Shown: positions 8,739 to 16,051 of the stretch, piece after piece
Layout of the letters: each line of letters begins with the position of its first letter
Position numbering within the stretch: the first letter of the stretch is position 1
Source: CAZXYS01 sp964645005
GTDB lineage: Bacteria > Bacteroidota > Ignavibacteria > Kapaibacteriales > UBA2268
Reading direction: 5' to 3'
DNA length: 23,249 nt
NCBI GenBank assembly: GCA_964645005.1
Contig: CAZXYS010000050.1
Coordinates: 1-23,249, forward strand
The notes under the pieces: generated by a model
Told to the model about the DNA's origin: nothing
The model's input: only the letters and a program-made list of their open reading frames with translations
Databases searched by the model: none
Made by a program: the position numbers and the translations under genes

Positions 8739-8941
8739 ATCTTTGTAGTTTATAATTCCTGATATTTTACTAACTTCAAAATTGCTAAGTAAAGAACGAT
8801 AATATAAAAATTTATTATGAAATAGGAATATTTATAAAATGAAAATGATACAATTTACTTTTTTGTTCCTTTCTGATTATTTCTTCTTCGTCTTGTTTTA
8901 TTTTAACCTGTCATCCAGCCCCCTGCTTTGTATACCCTCTT
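8739..8941. other. AT-rich intergenic stretch upstream of hisS
   Basis: No gene or clear repeat seen here. It holds only the weak promoter candidate for hisS noted under that gene. The remaining 500 bases up to the LON-domain gene are repeats, listed separately. Confidence 0.4.
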
Positions 8942-9085
8942 GAGGCTGACTCATAAGCACTAAATTTTGTGTAACATCCTTTTTAACTCAGTGAGGGAAC
9001 CAGTATTCATCAAATTCCTGCCCTGCTAAAGCAGGATCTAAAGACATTCGCAGGAATGACTTTTCTATACTTTTGGGTCAGCCTC
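8942..9085. repeat. MITE-like 144-bp element with GAGGCTGAC terminal inverted repeats
   Basis: Starts with GAGGCTGACTCATAAG and ends with CTTTTGGGTCAGCCTC, imperfect inverted termini of 16 bases (14 match). Inside, ATTCCTGC (9014-9021) pairs with GCAGGAAT (9050-9057) around a perfect CCTGC-TAAA-GCAGG hairpin (9022-9035). A related right end recurs at 10303-10323. It abuts repeat copy B exactly at 9085/9086. No coding capacity; I infer a non-autonomous mobile element or palindromic repeat. Confidence 0.55.
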
Positions 9086-9302
9086 GGATGAGGGGGAATA
9101 AGAGATTGTTTATGTTCTTATGCAATATCCTATCTAACTTCTTTGTAAATGCAAGAGAACCAAAGAATTATAAAATTTTTTGTTGGTGTAAAGTTCCACC
9201 CCGCCCTCGCCACGCTTAAGCGTGATTTCCGCTGAGCTAAAACTGCTCTCGGGTACCCCTCAAAGAGGGGAATTTTTAAAATGACGATAGAGCGTCAGAT
9301 AT
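9086..9302 (-). repeat. Structured dispersed repeat, copy B (inverted)
   Basis: Reverse-strand homologue of 46-247 over its whole length, with small length differences. It retains the CACGCTTAAGCGTG palindrome (9211-9224) and the second hairpin, here TAACTTCTTTG (9135-9145) against CAAAGAATTA (9161-9170). The arm sequences differ from copy A while pairing is kept. Together the copies bracket about 8.8 kb in inverted orientation. Confidence 0.75.
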
Positions 9303-9310
9303 GCTATCTT

Positions 9311-9340
9311 CCGTTCGCCGTTTTCCGTTAACCGTTATCC
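9311..9340 (-). repeat. TTAACGG-type heptamer repeat
   Basis: Read on the minus strand this is GGATAACGG, TTAACGG, AAAACGG, CGAACGG: four imperfect copies of a 7-base unit. Related short runs occur at 10160-10185 and 20942-20971, all intergenic. Confidence 0.5.
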
Positions 9341-9454
9341 ATTGTTAAAAAATAATATGCCGACAACTCTGTTTCTAAACCTGAGACTTTTTTAATTGTT
9401 TCATTATCTTTATATTAAATCGATCGGAATTTTAAAAATCAAAATAAATGAATT

Positions 9455-10090
9455 ATGGAAAAAATTGGGTTGTTTCCCTTAAATATAGTATTGTTTCCCG
9501 AGTCGAGCATACCGCTGCATATCTTCGAGGACAGGTATAAGCTGCTGGTGAACCGCGCTATCGAGGACAGGTCGCAGTTCGGCATAAATCTGTCAGATCC
9601 GGGCATACATAATGTCGGGTGTACGGCGGAAATCAGCAAAGTCTTGCAGCGCTATTCGAGCGGCAAGCTGGATGTGCTCGTCACCGGGAAGAAGCGTTAT
9701 TCGATACAAAAATATACCGAAGGCGAGCAGCTTTATTATGTTGGCGAGGTCGAGTATTTCGACGATCTCGACCGCGGCTTCGATAAATTCCTGCTGGAAG
9801 AGTGCGTCGTCCGCTATAACGAGATCATCGCAAGCCTGAAGGATATTAAGATCGACCAGATCGACATCAAGGAGCTTAAGACGAGGACGCCGTCGTTCCT
9901 GCTGGCGCAAAAAGCGGGACTGACAGTGAAAGAGCGGCAGAAGCTGCTCGAGATGAAATCGGAAAACCAGCGGCTGACTATGCTTGCATATCACCTGAAA
10001 AAGGTGGTTCCCATGGCAAAGGAAGCTGAGCAGTTCAATAAAATTATCCGTAATGACGGCTATTTTAATTTGAAGTATTTTAATCCGTAG
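9455..10090 (+). CDS. Stand-alone LON substrate-binding-domain protein
   Basis: A 211-residue protein matching the N-terminal substrate-binding domain of Lon protease (PF02190). Its start, IGLFPLNIVLFPESSIPLHI, followed by FEDRYKLLVNRAIED, is the hallmark of the domain; GCTAEISKV and the later LLAQKAGLTVKERQKLLEM helix complete it. There is no AAA module and no Ser-Lys protease domain, so it is not a protease. Stand-alone members are common and their role is unproven, perhaps peptide or protein binding. The ATG gives the canonical N-terminus; no Shine-Dalgarno site is seen. It lies alone between two repeat-filled gaps. Confidence 0.92.
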   Translation: MEKIGLFPLNIVLFPESSIPLHIFEDRYKLLVNRAIEDRSQFGINLSDPGIHNVGCTAEISKVLQRYSSGKLDVLVTGKKRYSIQKYTEGEQLYYVGEVEYFDDLDRGFDKFLLEECVVRYNEIIASLKDIKIDQIDIKELKTRTPSFLLAQKAGLTVKERQKLLEMKSENQRLTMLAYHLKKVVPMAKEAEQFNKIIRNDGYFNLKYFNP

Positions 10091-10159
10091 CTTCTTTTTT
10101 CAGCTAAATTTTTTAAATAAATGTTCTTTGTTTTTAAGAGTAATAGAGTTATGGCGAAA

Positions 10160-10185
10160 GGTTAACGGCTAACGGTTAACGTTAA
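10160..10185 (+). repeat. TTAACGG-type heptamer repeat
   Basis: GG, TTAACGG, CTAACGG, TTAACG, TTA: three to four copies of a 7-base unit between the LON-domain gene and ade. Same family as 9311-9340 and 20942-20971. Confidence 0.55.
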
Positions 10186-10206
10186 GAAACTGCCAGGTTC
10201 AGCGTC

Positions 10207-10323
10207 GAGGATTTATCATAAGTGGATAAAATGTGTCACACTTCGACTCCGCTCACCATGACACTCCCATGTCATCCTGAGCGATGTCGAAGGATAGATA
10301 AAAATGACTTTTGGGTCAGCCTC
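10207..10323. repeat. Palindromic element sharing the GGGTCAGCCTC end
   Basis: The right end AATGACTTTTGGGTCAGCCTC (10303-10323) repeats that of the 8942-9085 element, without its 10-base insert. A degenerate left end, GAGGATTTATCATAAG, is at 10207. The core is a long hairpin, CTTCGAC at 10241 to GTCGAAG at 10292, with a six-base apex stem ATGACA/TGTCAT and two 2x2 internal mismatches. CTTCGACxxCGCTCAxxATGACA is a word often dispersed in bacterial genomes. Fills the gap between convergent LON-domain and ade genes. Confidence 0.5.
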
Positions 10324-10334
10324 TTAGGGGGTGG

Positions 10335-11969
10335 TTAAACCCCCAGTTCCACAAACTCAAACTTCTCCCCGTCAAACAAGCCCTTATCGCTCAGCTTCAG
10401 CTTCGGTATCACCAGCAGTGCCATGAAAGACAGCGTCATAAACGGCGCGTGAAGCTGCGAGCCGAGTTCCTTTGCTTTCTTGTCCAATTCAGAGTATTTG
10501 CGGGCTGTCTCATATCCATCGCTATCGCTCATAAGACCCGCGACAGGCAGCGGCAAAGAATGCATGTCGTCGCCATCGACAACGACCATTCCGCCCTGCG
10601 TTTCCACAAGCCTGTTGACCGCCTTGCTTATATCTTCATCATTTGTGCCAACCGCAATAATATTATGAGAATCATGTCCCACACTTGAGGCAATCGCCCC
10701 GCGTTTCAATCCGAAATTCTTTATGAAAGCCATAGAGGGCTTTGCATCCTCATACCTGTTGACCACAGCTATCTTGAGGATGTCATTCTCGATATCCGGG
10801 ACTATGCATCCACCATCGCTTTTGGCAGGCATAGTAATACCTTCGGTGATGAGTTCGCCGTCTTTTGCTTCAATAACCCTTATATTCTCGCTTCCGGCGG
10901 GTACGCAGAAATCGATGGGCTCTTTCTTACTCGCTTCAAATTTATTGACTGCCCTAACCGGAACAGAATCAATCAGCGTTTTGCCTTCTTCGGCAACAAG
11001 CTGACCTTTTATATATGTCTTCAGCACTTTGAAATCGGTCAGATTGTTAACCATGATGAAGTCCGCATCGCCGCCCGCGCGCAGCAAGCCTACATCCAGC
11101 CCGTAATGCTCGATCGCATTCTTAGTAGCAACTCGTAAAACACGGAACAGGTCGAATCCCATTGAAATCGAACGCCTGACCAAATCATTGATATGCCCTG
11201 CAACCAGATCGTCGGGATGTTTGTCATCACTGCAGAACATGCACATTTCGGGGCGTGTCTCTATCAGCTTATACAACGCATCGAAATTCTTCGCTGCGGA
11301 GCCTTCGCGGATCAGGATTTTCATGCCATTGTAAATTTTATCGATAGCCTCGTCGAGAGAGAAGCTCTCGTGATCGGTCGAAATGCCTGCGCCGACATAT
11401 TTCTTCAAACCATCGCCGATGAGTCCGGGAGAGTGCCCGTCAATAGGCTTGTTATACTCTTTTGCTATCTTGAGCTTTTCCATTACATCGGGAAATTCAT
11501 TGATGACGCCGGGGAAGTTCATCATCTCACTGAGATATTTAATATCATAATTATCGAACAGATCACGGATGTCATCTGGTCCGATCTCTGCGCCGGCGCT
11601 TTCGAACGGGGTAGCCGGTACGCAGGACGGCGCTCCGAAATTGAATTTGAACGGAACCTTATTGCCATTTTCGATCATGAATTTCACGCCCTCGACGCCG
11701 AGAACATTAGCTATCTCGTGCGGATCGGAAACGGCGGCTACAGTTCCATGCACTACCGCAAGCCGCGCAAATTCCGACGGCACAAGCATAGAACTCTCGA
11801 TATGTACATGCGCATCGATAAATCCGGGCAAAATATAATTCTCGAAGGACTGCTGCTCGTCCATCCGCGTTATCGATACTATCTTCTCATCTTCCACAGT
11901 GACTTTACCGGGATAGATCTCTTCGTTGAGTATATCGACTATATTCGCTCTTATCTCGAAATCTGCCAT
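10335..11969 (-). CDS. ade: Adenine deaminase
   Basis: A 544-residue amidohydrolase-superfamily enzyme that hydrolyses adenine to hypoxanthine and ammonia in purine salvage. It has the metal-binding GFIDAHVHIESSM, the family block VSDPHEIANVLG, DGHSPGL and STDHES, CSDDKHPDD, and the C-terminal domain with SSVGHDSHNIIAVG typical of Ade. Length is normal. I choose the ATG at 11969 (MADFEIR): AGGTG stands six bases upstream and overlaps the rsmI stop, while the GTG three codons earlier lies inside that site. The two genes are therefore tightly coupled in translation. Its C-terminus overlaps a dispersed CCACCCC-type word. Cytoplasmic. Confidence 0.96.
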   Translation of the reverse strand: MADFEIRANIVDILNEEIYPGKVTVEDEKIVSITRMDEQQSFENYILPGFIDAHVHIESSMLVPSEFARLAVVHGTVAAVSDPHEIANVLGVEGVKFMIENGNKVPFKFNFGAPSCVPATPFESAGAEIGPDDIRDLFDNYDIKYLSEMMNFPGVINEFPDVMEKLKIAKEYNKPIDGHSPGLIGDGLKKYVGAGISTDHESFSLDEAIDKIYNGMKILIREGSAAKNFDALYKLIETRPEMCMFCSDDKHPDDLVAGHINDLVRRSISMGFDLFRVLRVATKNAIEHYGLDVGLLRAGGDADFIMVNNLTDFKVLKTYIKGQLVAEEGKTLIDSVPVRAVNKFEASKKEPIDFCVPAGSENIRVIEAKDGELITEGITMPAKSDGGCIVPDIENDILKIAVVNRYEDAKPSMAFIKNFGLKRGAIASSVGHDSHNIIAVGTNDEDISKAVNRLVETQGGMVVVDGDDMHSLPLPVAGLMSDSDGYETARKYSELDKKAKELGSQLHAPFMTLSFMALLVIPKLKLSDKGLFDGEKFEFVELGV

Positions 11970-11978
11970 TTGCTGCAC

Positions 11979-12800
11979 CTATTTGGATTTTTTCTTTTTA
12001 TAGAATTTTTTGTTTTTCATTTTCTTTCTATTTCGTGTTTTCGGATGTGTAGAAGGCGGACGCTCGGCTTTCTTTATTGCCGCTTCGTAGGAAGCGCCCT
12101 CGAAGCAGATCACGAATTCTCCCTTGAACCTCTGCCCCCTGAATTTATCATACAGCTCTTTGAAAGTCCCGTAGTGGTGGGTTTCGTAGTTCATAGTCAG
12201 ATTAATACCCAGATATGCACGCCGTTCGGGCATGACCAAATTAGCAGCTTCAAGTATAGGAATAAGCCTGTACGGTGTCTCAAGGATCACCACAGTACTC
12301 GCTTCATCGGAAAGCCGCTTCATCTGCGCTATCCTCTCATCCTTATTCCTGCTCAGGAATCCCGCATACATGAACTGATCCATCGAAAAGCCGCTTCTGA
12401 CCAGCGCCGTCATAATACTCGACACGCCCGGCACTACTGTCAATGGAATATCAAGAGCCAGCGCTTTTTTCACAATAATATCACCGGGATCCTCGAAAAC
12501 AGGCGTGCCGGCATCGGAAATCATCGCAACATCTTTGCCGCTTTTCAGAATTGCAATTATCTCATCGGAGCGCTCAAATTCATTTTGTTCGTTGATTGTT
12601 TCCAGCTTTTTGGAAATGTTGAAGTGCCGCAGCAGACGAGCGCCTTCCTTCAGAGTTTCGCATACAACGAGATCACTTTTTTTTAGAACCCTGAGAGCTC
12701 TAAGGGTAATATCCTCCTTATTGCCGATTGGGGTTGACACAAGATAGAGCGTCCCGTAAGTTTGCTCTTTGGTATCTTTTTTACTCCCTGTTTCGTCCAT
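11979..12800 (-). CDS. rsmI: RsmI-like 16S rRNA (cytidine1402-2'-O)-methyltransferase
   Basis: A 273-residue tetrapyrrole-methylase-fold SAM enzyme. GTLYLVSTPIGNKEDITLRA (16-35) and MISDAGTPVFEDPGD (93-107) are the RsmI signatures; VVPGVSSIMTALVRSGF matches the next block. RsmI 2'-O-methylates C1402 in the 16S decoding centre. Oddities: the usual AEDTR-type motif reads CETLKEG (47-53), and the protein ends in a lysine-rich tail (KKMKNKKFYKKKKSK), perhaps for rRNA contact. First gene of a coupled pair with ade. A TTTG-N19-TATATTTA promoter lies 46-76 bases upstream. The fold is certain; the exact base modified is assigned by family. Confidence 0.85.
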   Translation of the reverse strand: MDETGSKKDTKEQTYGTLYLVSTPIGNKEDITLRALRVLKKSDLVVCETLKEGARLLRHFNISKKLETINEQNEFERSDEIIAILKSGKDVAMISDAGTPVFEDPGDIIVKKALALDIPLTVVPGVSSIMTALVRSGFSMDQFMYAGFLSRNKDERIAQMKRLSDEASTVVILETPYRLIPILEAANLVMPERRAYLGINLTMNYETHHYGTFKELYDKFRGQRFKGEFVICFEGASYEAAIKKAERPPSTHPKTRNRKKMKNKKFYKKKKSK

Positions 12801-12845
12801 TTAATTTCCAATTTCTTAATAAAATTAAATGAGAAGTGACGAACT

Positions 12846-12876
12846 TAAATATAAAAAGATTTAGGGATATTGCAAA
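12846..12876 (-). promoter_or_regulatory. FCB-type promoter for rsmI-ade
   Basis: On the minus strand TTTG (12876-12873) is followed by 19 bases and TATATTTA (12853-12846). This equals the Bacteroidetes consensus TTTG-N19-TAnnTTTG except for the last base. Placement 46 bases before the rsmI ATG is suitable. Confidence 0.5.
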
Positions 12877-12904
12877 TGGTTTTATTATTCAATTGATAAT
12901 ATAC

Positions 12905-12934
12905 TTTTAAGATATTCTAAATTTCATATATTTG
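12905..12934 (+). promoter_or_regulatory. FCB-type promoter for the GNAT-like gene
   Basis: TATATTTG (12927-12934) matches the -7 element TAnnTTTG exactly. TTTT (12905-12908) sits 18 bases upstream at the -33 position. It points away from the rsmI promoter, so the gap is a divergent promoter region. Confidence 0.4.
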
Positions 12935-12997
12935 CATTAAAGTAAATTTCAAAGATTCTTTTCGAATCGAAATATATTGTTTCTATATGAGAATTAT

Positions 12998-14128
12998 ATG
13001 AGCGTCGAAATCCGCGAAGTACAAAACAAACGTGAGCTTAAAAAGTTCATAAAATTTCAAAATGAACTTTATAAGGGCAATCCTAATTATGTCACCCAGA
13101 TAGTTCAAGAGGAAATGGAACATTTCGACCGGAAGAAAAATCCCGCTTTCGAAGTTAATGATGCACATCTCTTCACAGCATGGAAAGATGGTAAGATCGC
13201 CGGACGTATAGTCGGAATTAACAATAAACCTGCCAACGAGAAAAATAATACAAAAAATCTGCGCTTCAACTGGTTCGAATCTATTGAAGATTACGAAGTC
13301 ACCGAAGCCCTGTTCAAAGCTGTAGAGGACTGGGGGCGGGAACTGAGCATGGAAACTATCACTGGTCCGCATGGATTCTGCGATCTCGATCAGCAGGGCA
13401 TGCTCGTCGAGGGCTTTGACCGCCCCGGCACTATCGCTTCATTCTATCATCATCCTTATTACAAGGATTTTACCGAAAGATACGGCTTCGAAAAAGATGT
13501 TGATTATGTTGAGTATTGGTCAACTGTCCCGCACGATACCGGCGTGCCCGAAAAGCTGTTAAAAACAGCCGATTGGATCAGGAATAGATACAATTTTCAT
13601 CTTGCAAATTATAATTCTGCCAAAGAATATAAAAAGCGCGGCAGAGAGCTTTTCCAGCTTATGCAGGAATCCTTCGAGGATATCTACGGCACTGTCCCGC
13701 TCACCGATAAACAGATCGATTACTACATTAAAAAGTATATATCCTATATCCACAAAGACCTTATCAAAGTTGTCGATAATGAACATGGCGAGATGATAGG
13801 CTTTATGATCACAATGCCAAGCCTTACCAGAGCTTATCAAAAAACTAAAGGTAGATTGTTTCCTTTTGGTTTTATCCATTTGCTCAGGGCACTTAAGCAA
13901 TATGACATACTCGATTTCTATTTAGCCGGTGTGCGCAAAGACTACTGGGGGAAAGGCGTCGACGTGCTCATGGCTGTTGAGATTGTAAAAAAAGCCATCG
14001 AACTTGGCTTTACCCATGCGGAATCCAACCAGGAACTCGAATCGAATACCAAAGTGCAGGCTCAATGGAAATTCTTTAATCCCGTGCAGCACAAGAGAAG
14101 AAGGATTTATAAGAAAAATATAACTTGA
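12998..14128 (+). CDS. GNAT-like acetyltransferase-family protein (YghO-like)
   Basis: A 376-residue protein from the ATG at 12998 (MSVEIREV); a TTG seven codons earlier is less likely. The N-terminal FIKFQNELYKGNPNYV and AWKDGKIAGRIVGI, the central GPHGFCDLDQQGMLVEGFDR with YHHPYYKDFTERYGFEKDVDYVEY, and the C-terminal GVRKDYWGKGVDVLM with HAESNQELESN correspond to a large GNAT-fold family often labelled 'N-acetyltransferase' or YghO-like. The late RKDYWGKGVD loop resembles the acetyl-CoA pyrophosphate-binding motif. The substrate is unknown. Single gene with its own predicted promoter; cytoplasmic, as no signal or membrane segment is seen. Confidence 0.8.
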   Translation: MSVEIREVQNKRELKKFIKFQNELYKGNPNYVTQIVQEEMEHFDRKKNPAFEVNDAHLFTAWKDGKIAGRIVGINNKPANEKNNTKNLRFNWFESIEDYEVTEALFKAVEDWGRELSMETITGPHGFCDLDQQGMLVEGFDRPGTIASFYHHPYYKDFTERYGFEKDVDYVEYWSTVPHDTGVPEKLLKTADWIRNRYNFHLANYNSAKEYKKRGRELFQLMQESFEDIYGTVPLTDKQIDYYIKKYISYIHKDLIKVVDNEHGEMIGFMITMPSLTRAYQKTKGRLFPFGFIHLLRALKQYDILDFYLAGVRKDYWGKGVDVLMAVEIVKKAIELGFTHAESNQELESNTKVQAQWKFFNPVQHKRRRIYKKNIT

Positions 14129-14336
14129 TTGTATTGAATAAACGCTGTGAATAAATTGAAATAATTACAAAATATTGGAAACGGGAACATCTTTTCTTAT
14201 TTTACGTAATCGTTTAAAGTAATAATAAAAATTTATAAATACGTTATAAATTATTGTATTTTTCAACTGCAATTACTCATTAAACACTGAATTGATTATT
14301 AGTTACGCAATTATTGTAAAAATCGGAAAATAAAAA

Positions 14337-14681
14337 ATGGCACAGAGCAGCAGACAACAAAAACGCAGGGCGGAACAGAAAAAAACGCAGCCCAGACATC
14401 AGACAACTAAAAGAACGGCAAGAACAGCAAAGAAAAGCAAGATAGAATGGCGCTTTCCGATGAAGAGAAAGAACTTTATGATCGCTGCGATTGGAATGGG
14501 CTTGATTGTTCTTGGATTTATACTGATGTACACAGGTATATCAGAAGGTCCGGCAGTCCCAGACGGGAGGTGGAACAATGTATTTGCTGTGGATATAGCG
14601 CCGGTTCTGCTTATTCTGGGCTATTGTGTCTTTATTCCTTACGCAATATTGAAATTTTTCAAAGAAGAAGAACAAGAATAG
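14337..14681 (+). CDS. Small membrane protein, DUF3098-like
   Basis: 114 residues: a very basic, Gln/Lys/Arg-rich N-terminus (1-40), then two predicted membrane segments at about 45-67 (FMIAAIGMGLIVLGFILMYTG) and 82-106 (VFAVDIAPVLLILGYCVFIP onward), and an acidic C-terminus EEEQE. The KxNFMIxxIGxxLIxxGFxLMYTG start and the xxIAPxLLxxGY second helix resemble DUF3098, a Bacteroidetes-type family of unknown function. With its long basic tail it exceeds the usual length of roughly 80 residues. Nineteen bases separate it from era, so co-transcription is likely. The function is not known; the fit to DUF3098 is by eye. Confidence 0.7.
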   Translation: MAQSSRQQKRRAEQKKTQPRHQTTKRTARTAKKSKIEWRFPMKRKNFMIAAIGMGLIVLGFILMYTGISEGPAVPDGRWNNVFAVDIAPVLLILGYCVFIPYAILKFFKEEEQE

Positions 14682-14700
14682 GATTTGAATAATTCGGGTT

Positions 14701-15603
14701 ATGAGTGAAACGAACACAAAATCAGGATATGCAGCATTAGTCGGGAAGCCTAATTCCGGTAAATCCACTCTGCTGAATGCCATTCTCGGCACAAAACTAT
14801 CAATAGTCACACCTAAACCACAAACCACACGAAAAACCGTACTCGGAATTTACAGCACAGATAACCTGCAGGCGATTTTCTTCGATACGCCGGGGCTGCT
14901 CAAGCCGCGCTATGAATTGCAGAGATCGATGATGAAGTTCGTACAGGATTCCCTCGATGATGCTGACATTGTCACTATACTACTTGACCTCGGCAAATAC
15001 ATGAAGAACAGCAATTACTTTGATAATGAATTCCTTGAATCATTGAAAAAGCTTAAGAAACCGACAATTTTAATATTAAATAAAATCGATCTGCTTAAAA
15101 ATGTAAAGGAAGTCCTGCCAATCATCGACAAGTACAACAAAATGGACATCTTCGATGAGATCATCCCCGCTTCGGCATTGAAAAAAAGTAATGTTGATGA
15201 ATATCTCTCAGTTTTGGAGAAATACATGCCTGAATCTCCCTTCTTCTACGATCCGGAATTTCTTAGCACTCAGCCTGAAAGATTCTTTGTATCGGAAATG
15301 ATCAGAGAAATCGTTTTCATGTCCTACGGCGAGGAAATACCGTACTCTACGGAAGTTCACCTGACAGATTTCAAAGAGCGTGAAAAAGGGAAATGGTATA
15401 TAGCTGCTGAGATAATTGTAGAAAAGGACTCTCAGAAGAAGATCGTCATAGGAGAAGACGGACAGAAGCTGAAGAAAGTAGGCGAGCGTTCCCGCCGCGA
15501 AATCGAGGATTATCTTGCCGAGCCCATCTACCTCGACCTATTCGTTAAAGTAAGGGACAAATGGCGGAAGAAGAGGAATTTACTCAAATCCTACGGCTAT
15601 TGA
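14701..15603 (+). CDS. era: GTPase Era
   Basis: A 300-residue Era GTPase that binds the 3' end of 16S rRNA and checks 30S maturation. G1 GKPNSGKS (15-22), G2 region TPKPQTTRKTVLGI, G3 DTPG (62-65), G4 NKID (127-130) and G5 SAL (158-160) are all intact. The C-terminal KH domain is at about 235-285, including IVIGEDGQKLKKVG. Length is normal. Start ATG follows the DUF3098-like gene by 19 bases. It is convergent with the next gene, 12 bases between stops. Together with rsmA and rsmI it gives this window three 16S/30S factors, though in separate transcription units. Confidence 0.97.
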   Translation: MSETNTKSGYAALVGKPNSGKSTLLNAILGTKLSIVTPKPQTTRKTVLGIYSTDNLQAIFFDTPGLLKPRYELQRSMMKFVQDSLDDADIVTILLDLGKYMKNSNYFDNEFLESLKKLKKPTILILNKIDLLKNVKEVLPIIDKYNKMDIFDEIIPASALKKSNVDEYLSVLEKYMPESPFFYDPEFLSTQPERFFVSEMIREIVFMSYGEEIPYSTEVHLTDFKEREKGKWYIAAEIIVEKDSQKKIVIGEDGQKLKKVGERSRREIEDYLAEPIYLDLFVKVRDKWRKKRNLLKSYGY

Positions 15604-15615
15604 CTCTATTCATAG

Positions 15616-15948
15616 TCATTCCACTTCCGGCGCCCACAGGTGCTTTTCCATATTCACTCTATCCTCGATGAATTCGATGCCTTCCGATTCGAGCAGTTCC
15701 CGCATTAATGTAGGCGTGGCAAAGTAGCGTTTGCCGGTGAGTTCGCCGCTGCGGTTTACGACGCGGTGAAAAGGCAAATCCATCCTGCCTGCAGCTGCAT
15801 TCAATGCCCAGCCGACCATCCGGGCAGAAGATCTCATTCCCAGTACCCTCGCAATATGCCCGTAAGTCGTCACCCTGCCGTAAGGGATTTGCGCCACCAC
15901 TGCATAAACCCGTTCATAGAAATCCGCATTTTTACCTTTATCTGCCAT
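15616..15948 (-). CDS. Alkyltransferase-like protein (MGMT family, no catalytic Cys)
   Basis: 110 residues from the ATG at 15948; a TTG directly before it is a less likely start. YAVVAQIPYGRVTTYGHIA is the helix-turn-helix start of the MGMT DNA-binding domain; ARMVGWALNAA contains the arginine-finger region. The active-site motif, PCHRV in true O6-alkylguanine methyltransferases, reads PFHRV here, so the methyl-accepting cysteine is Phe. Such alkyltransferase-like (ATL) proteins bind O6-alkylguanine, flip it and hand lesions to nucleotide excision repair instead of reversing them. Only the C-terminal domain is present, the normal size for an ATL. Divergent from the Nudix gene. Confidence 0.88.
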   Translation of the reverse strand: MADKGKNADFYERVYAVVAQIPYGRVTTYGHIARVLGMRSSARMVGWALNAAAGRMDLPFHRVVNRSGELTGKRYFATPTLMRELLESEGIEFIEDRVNMEKHLWAPEVE

Positions 15949-16051
15949 CAATAAGAGATTCTTGTTTCTTTACAATATTATTAACAAAAACAAGTTAGTT
16001 AAATGTAAATTAATCAAAAATATCTGAAACTTAAATTATTCCGATATAGAT

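Noticed and set aside
11193..12686. Plus-strand open frame of about 497 codons opposite ade and rsmI
   Set aside because: It is antisense to two genes with clear catalytic motifs, and its translation has no recognisable domain and a composition rich in His, Phe and Ile typical of a reverse-strand shadow.
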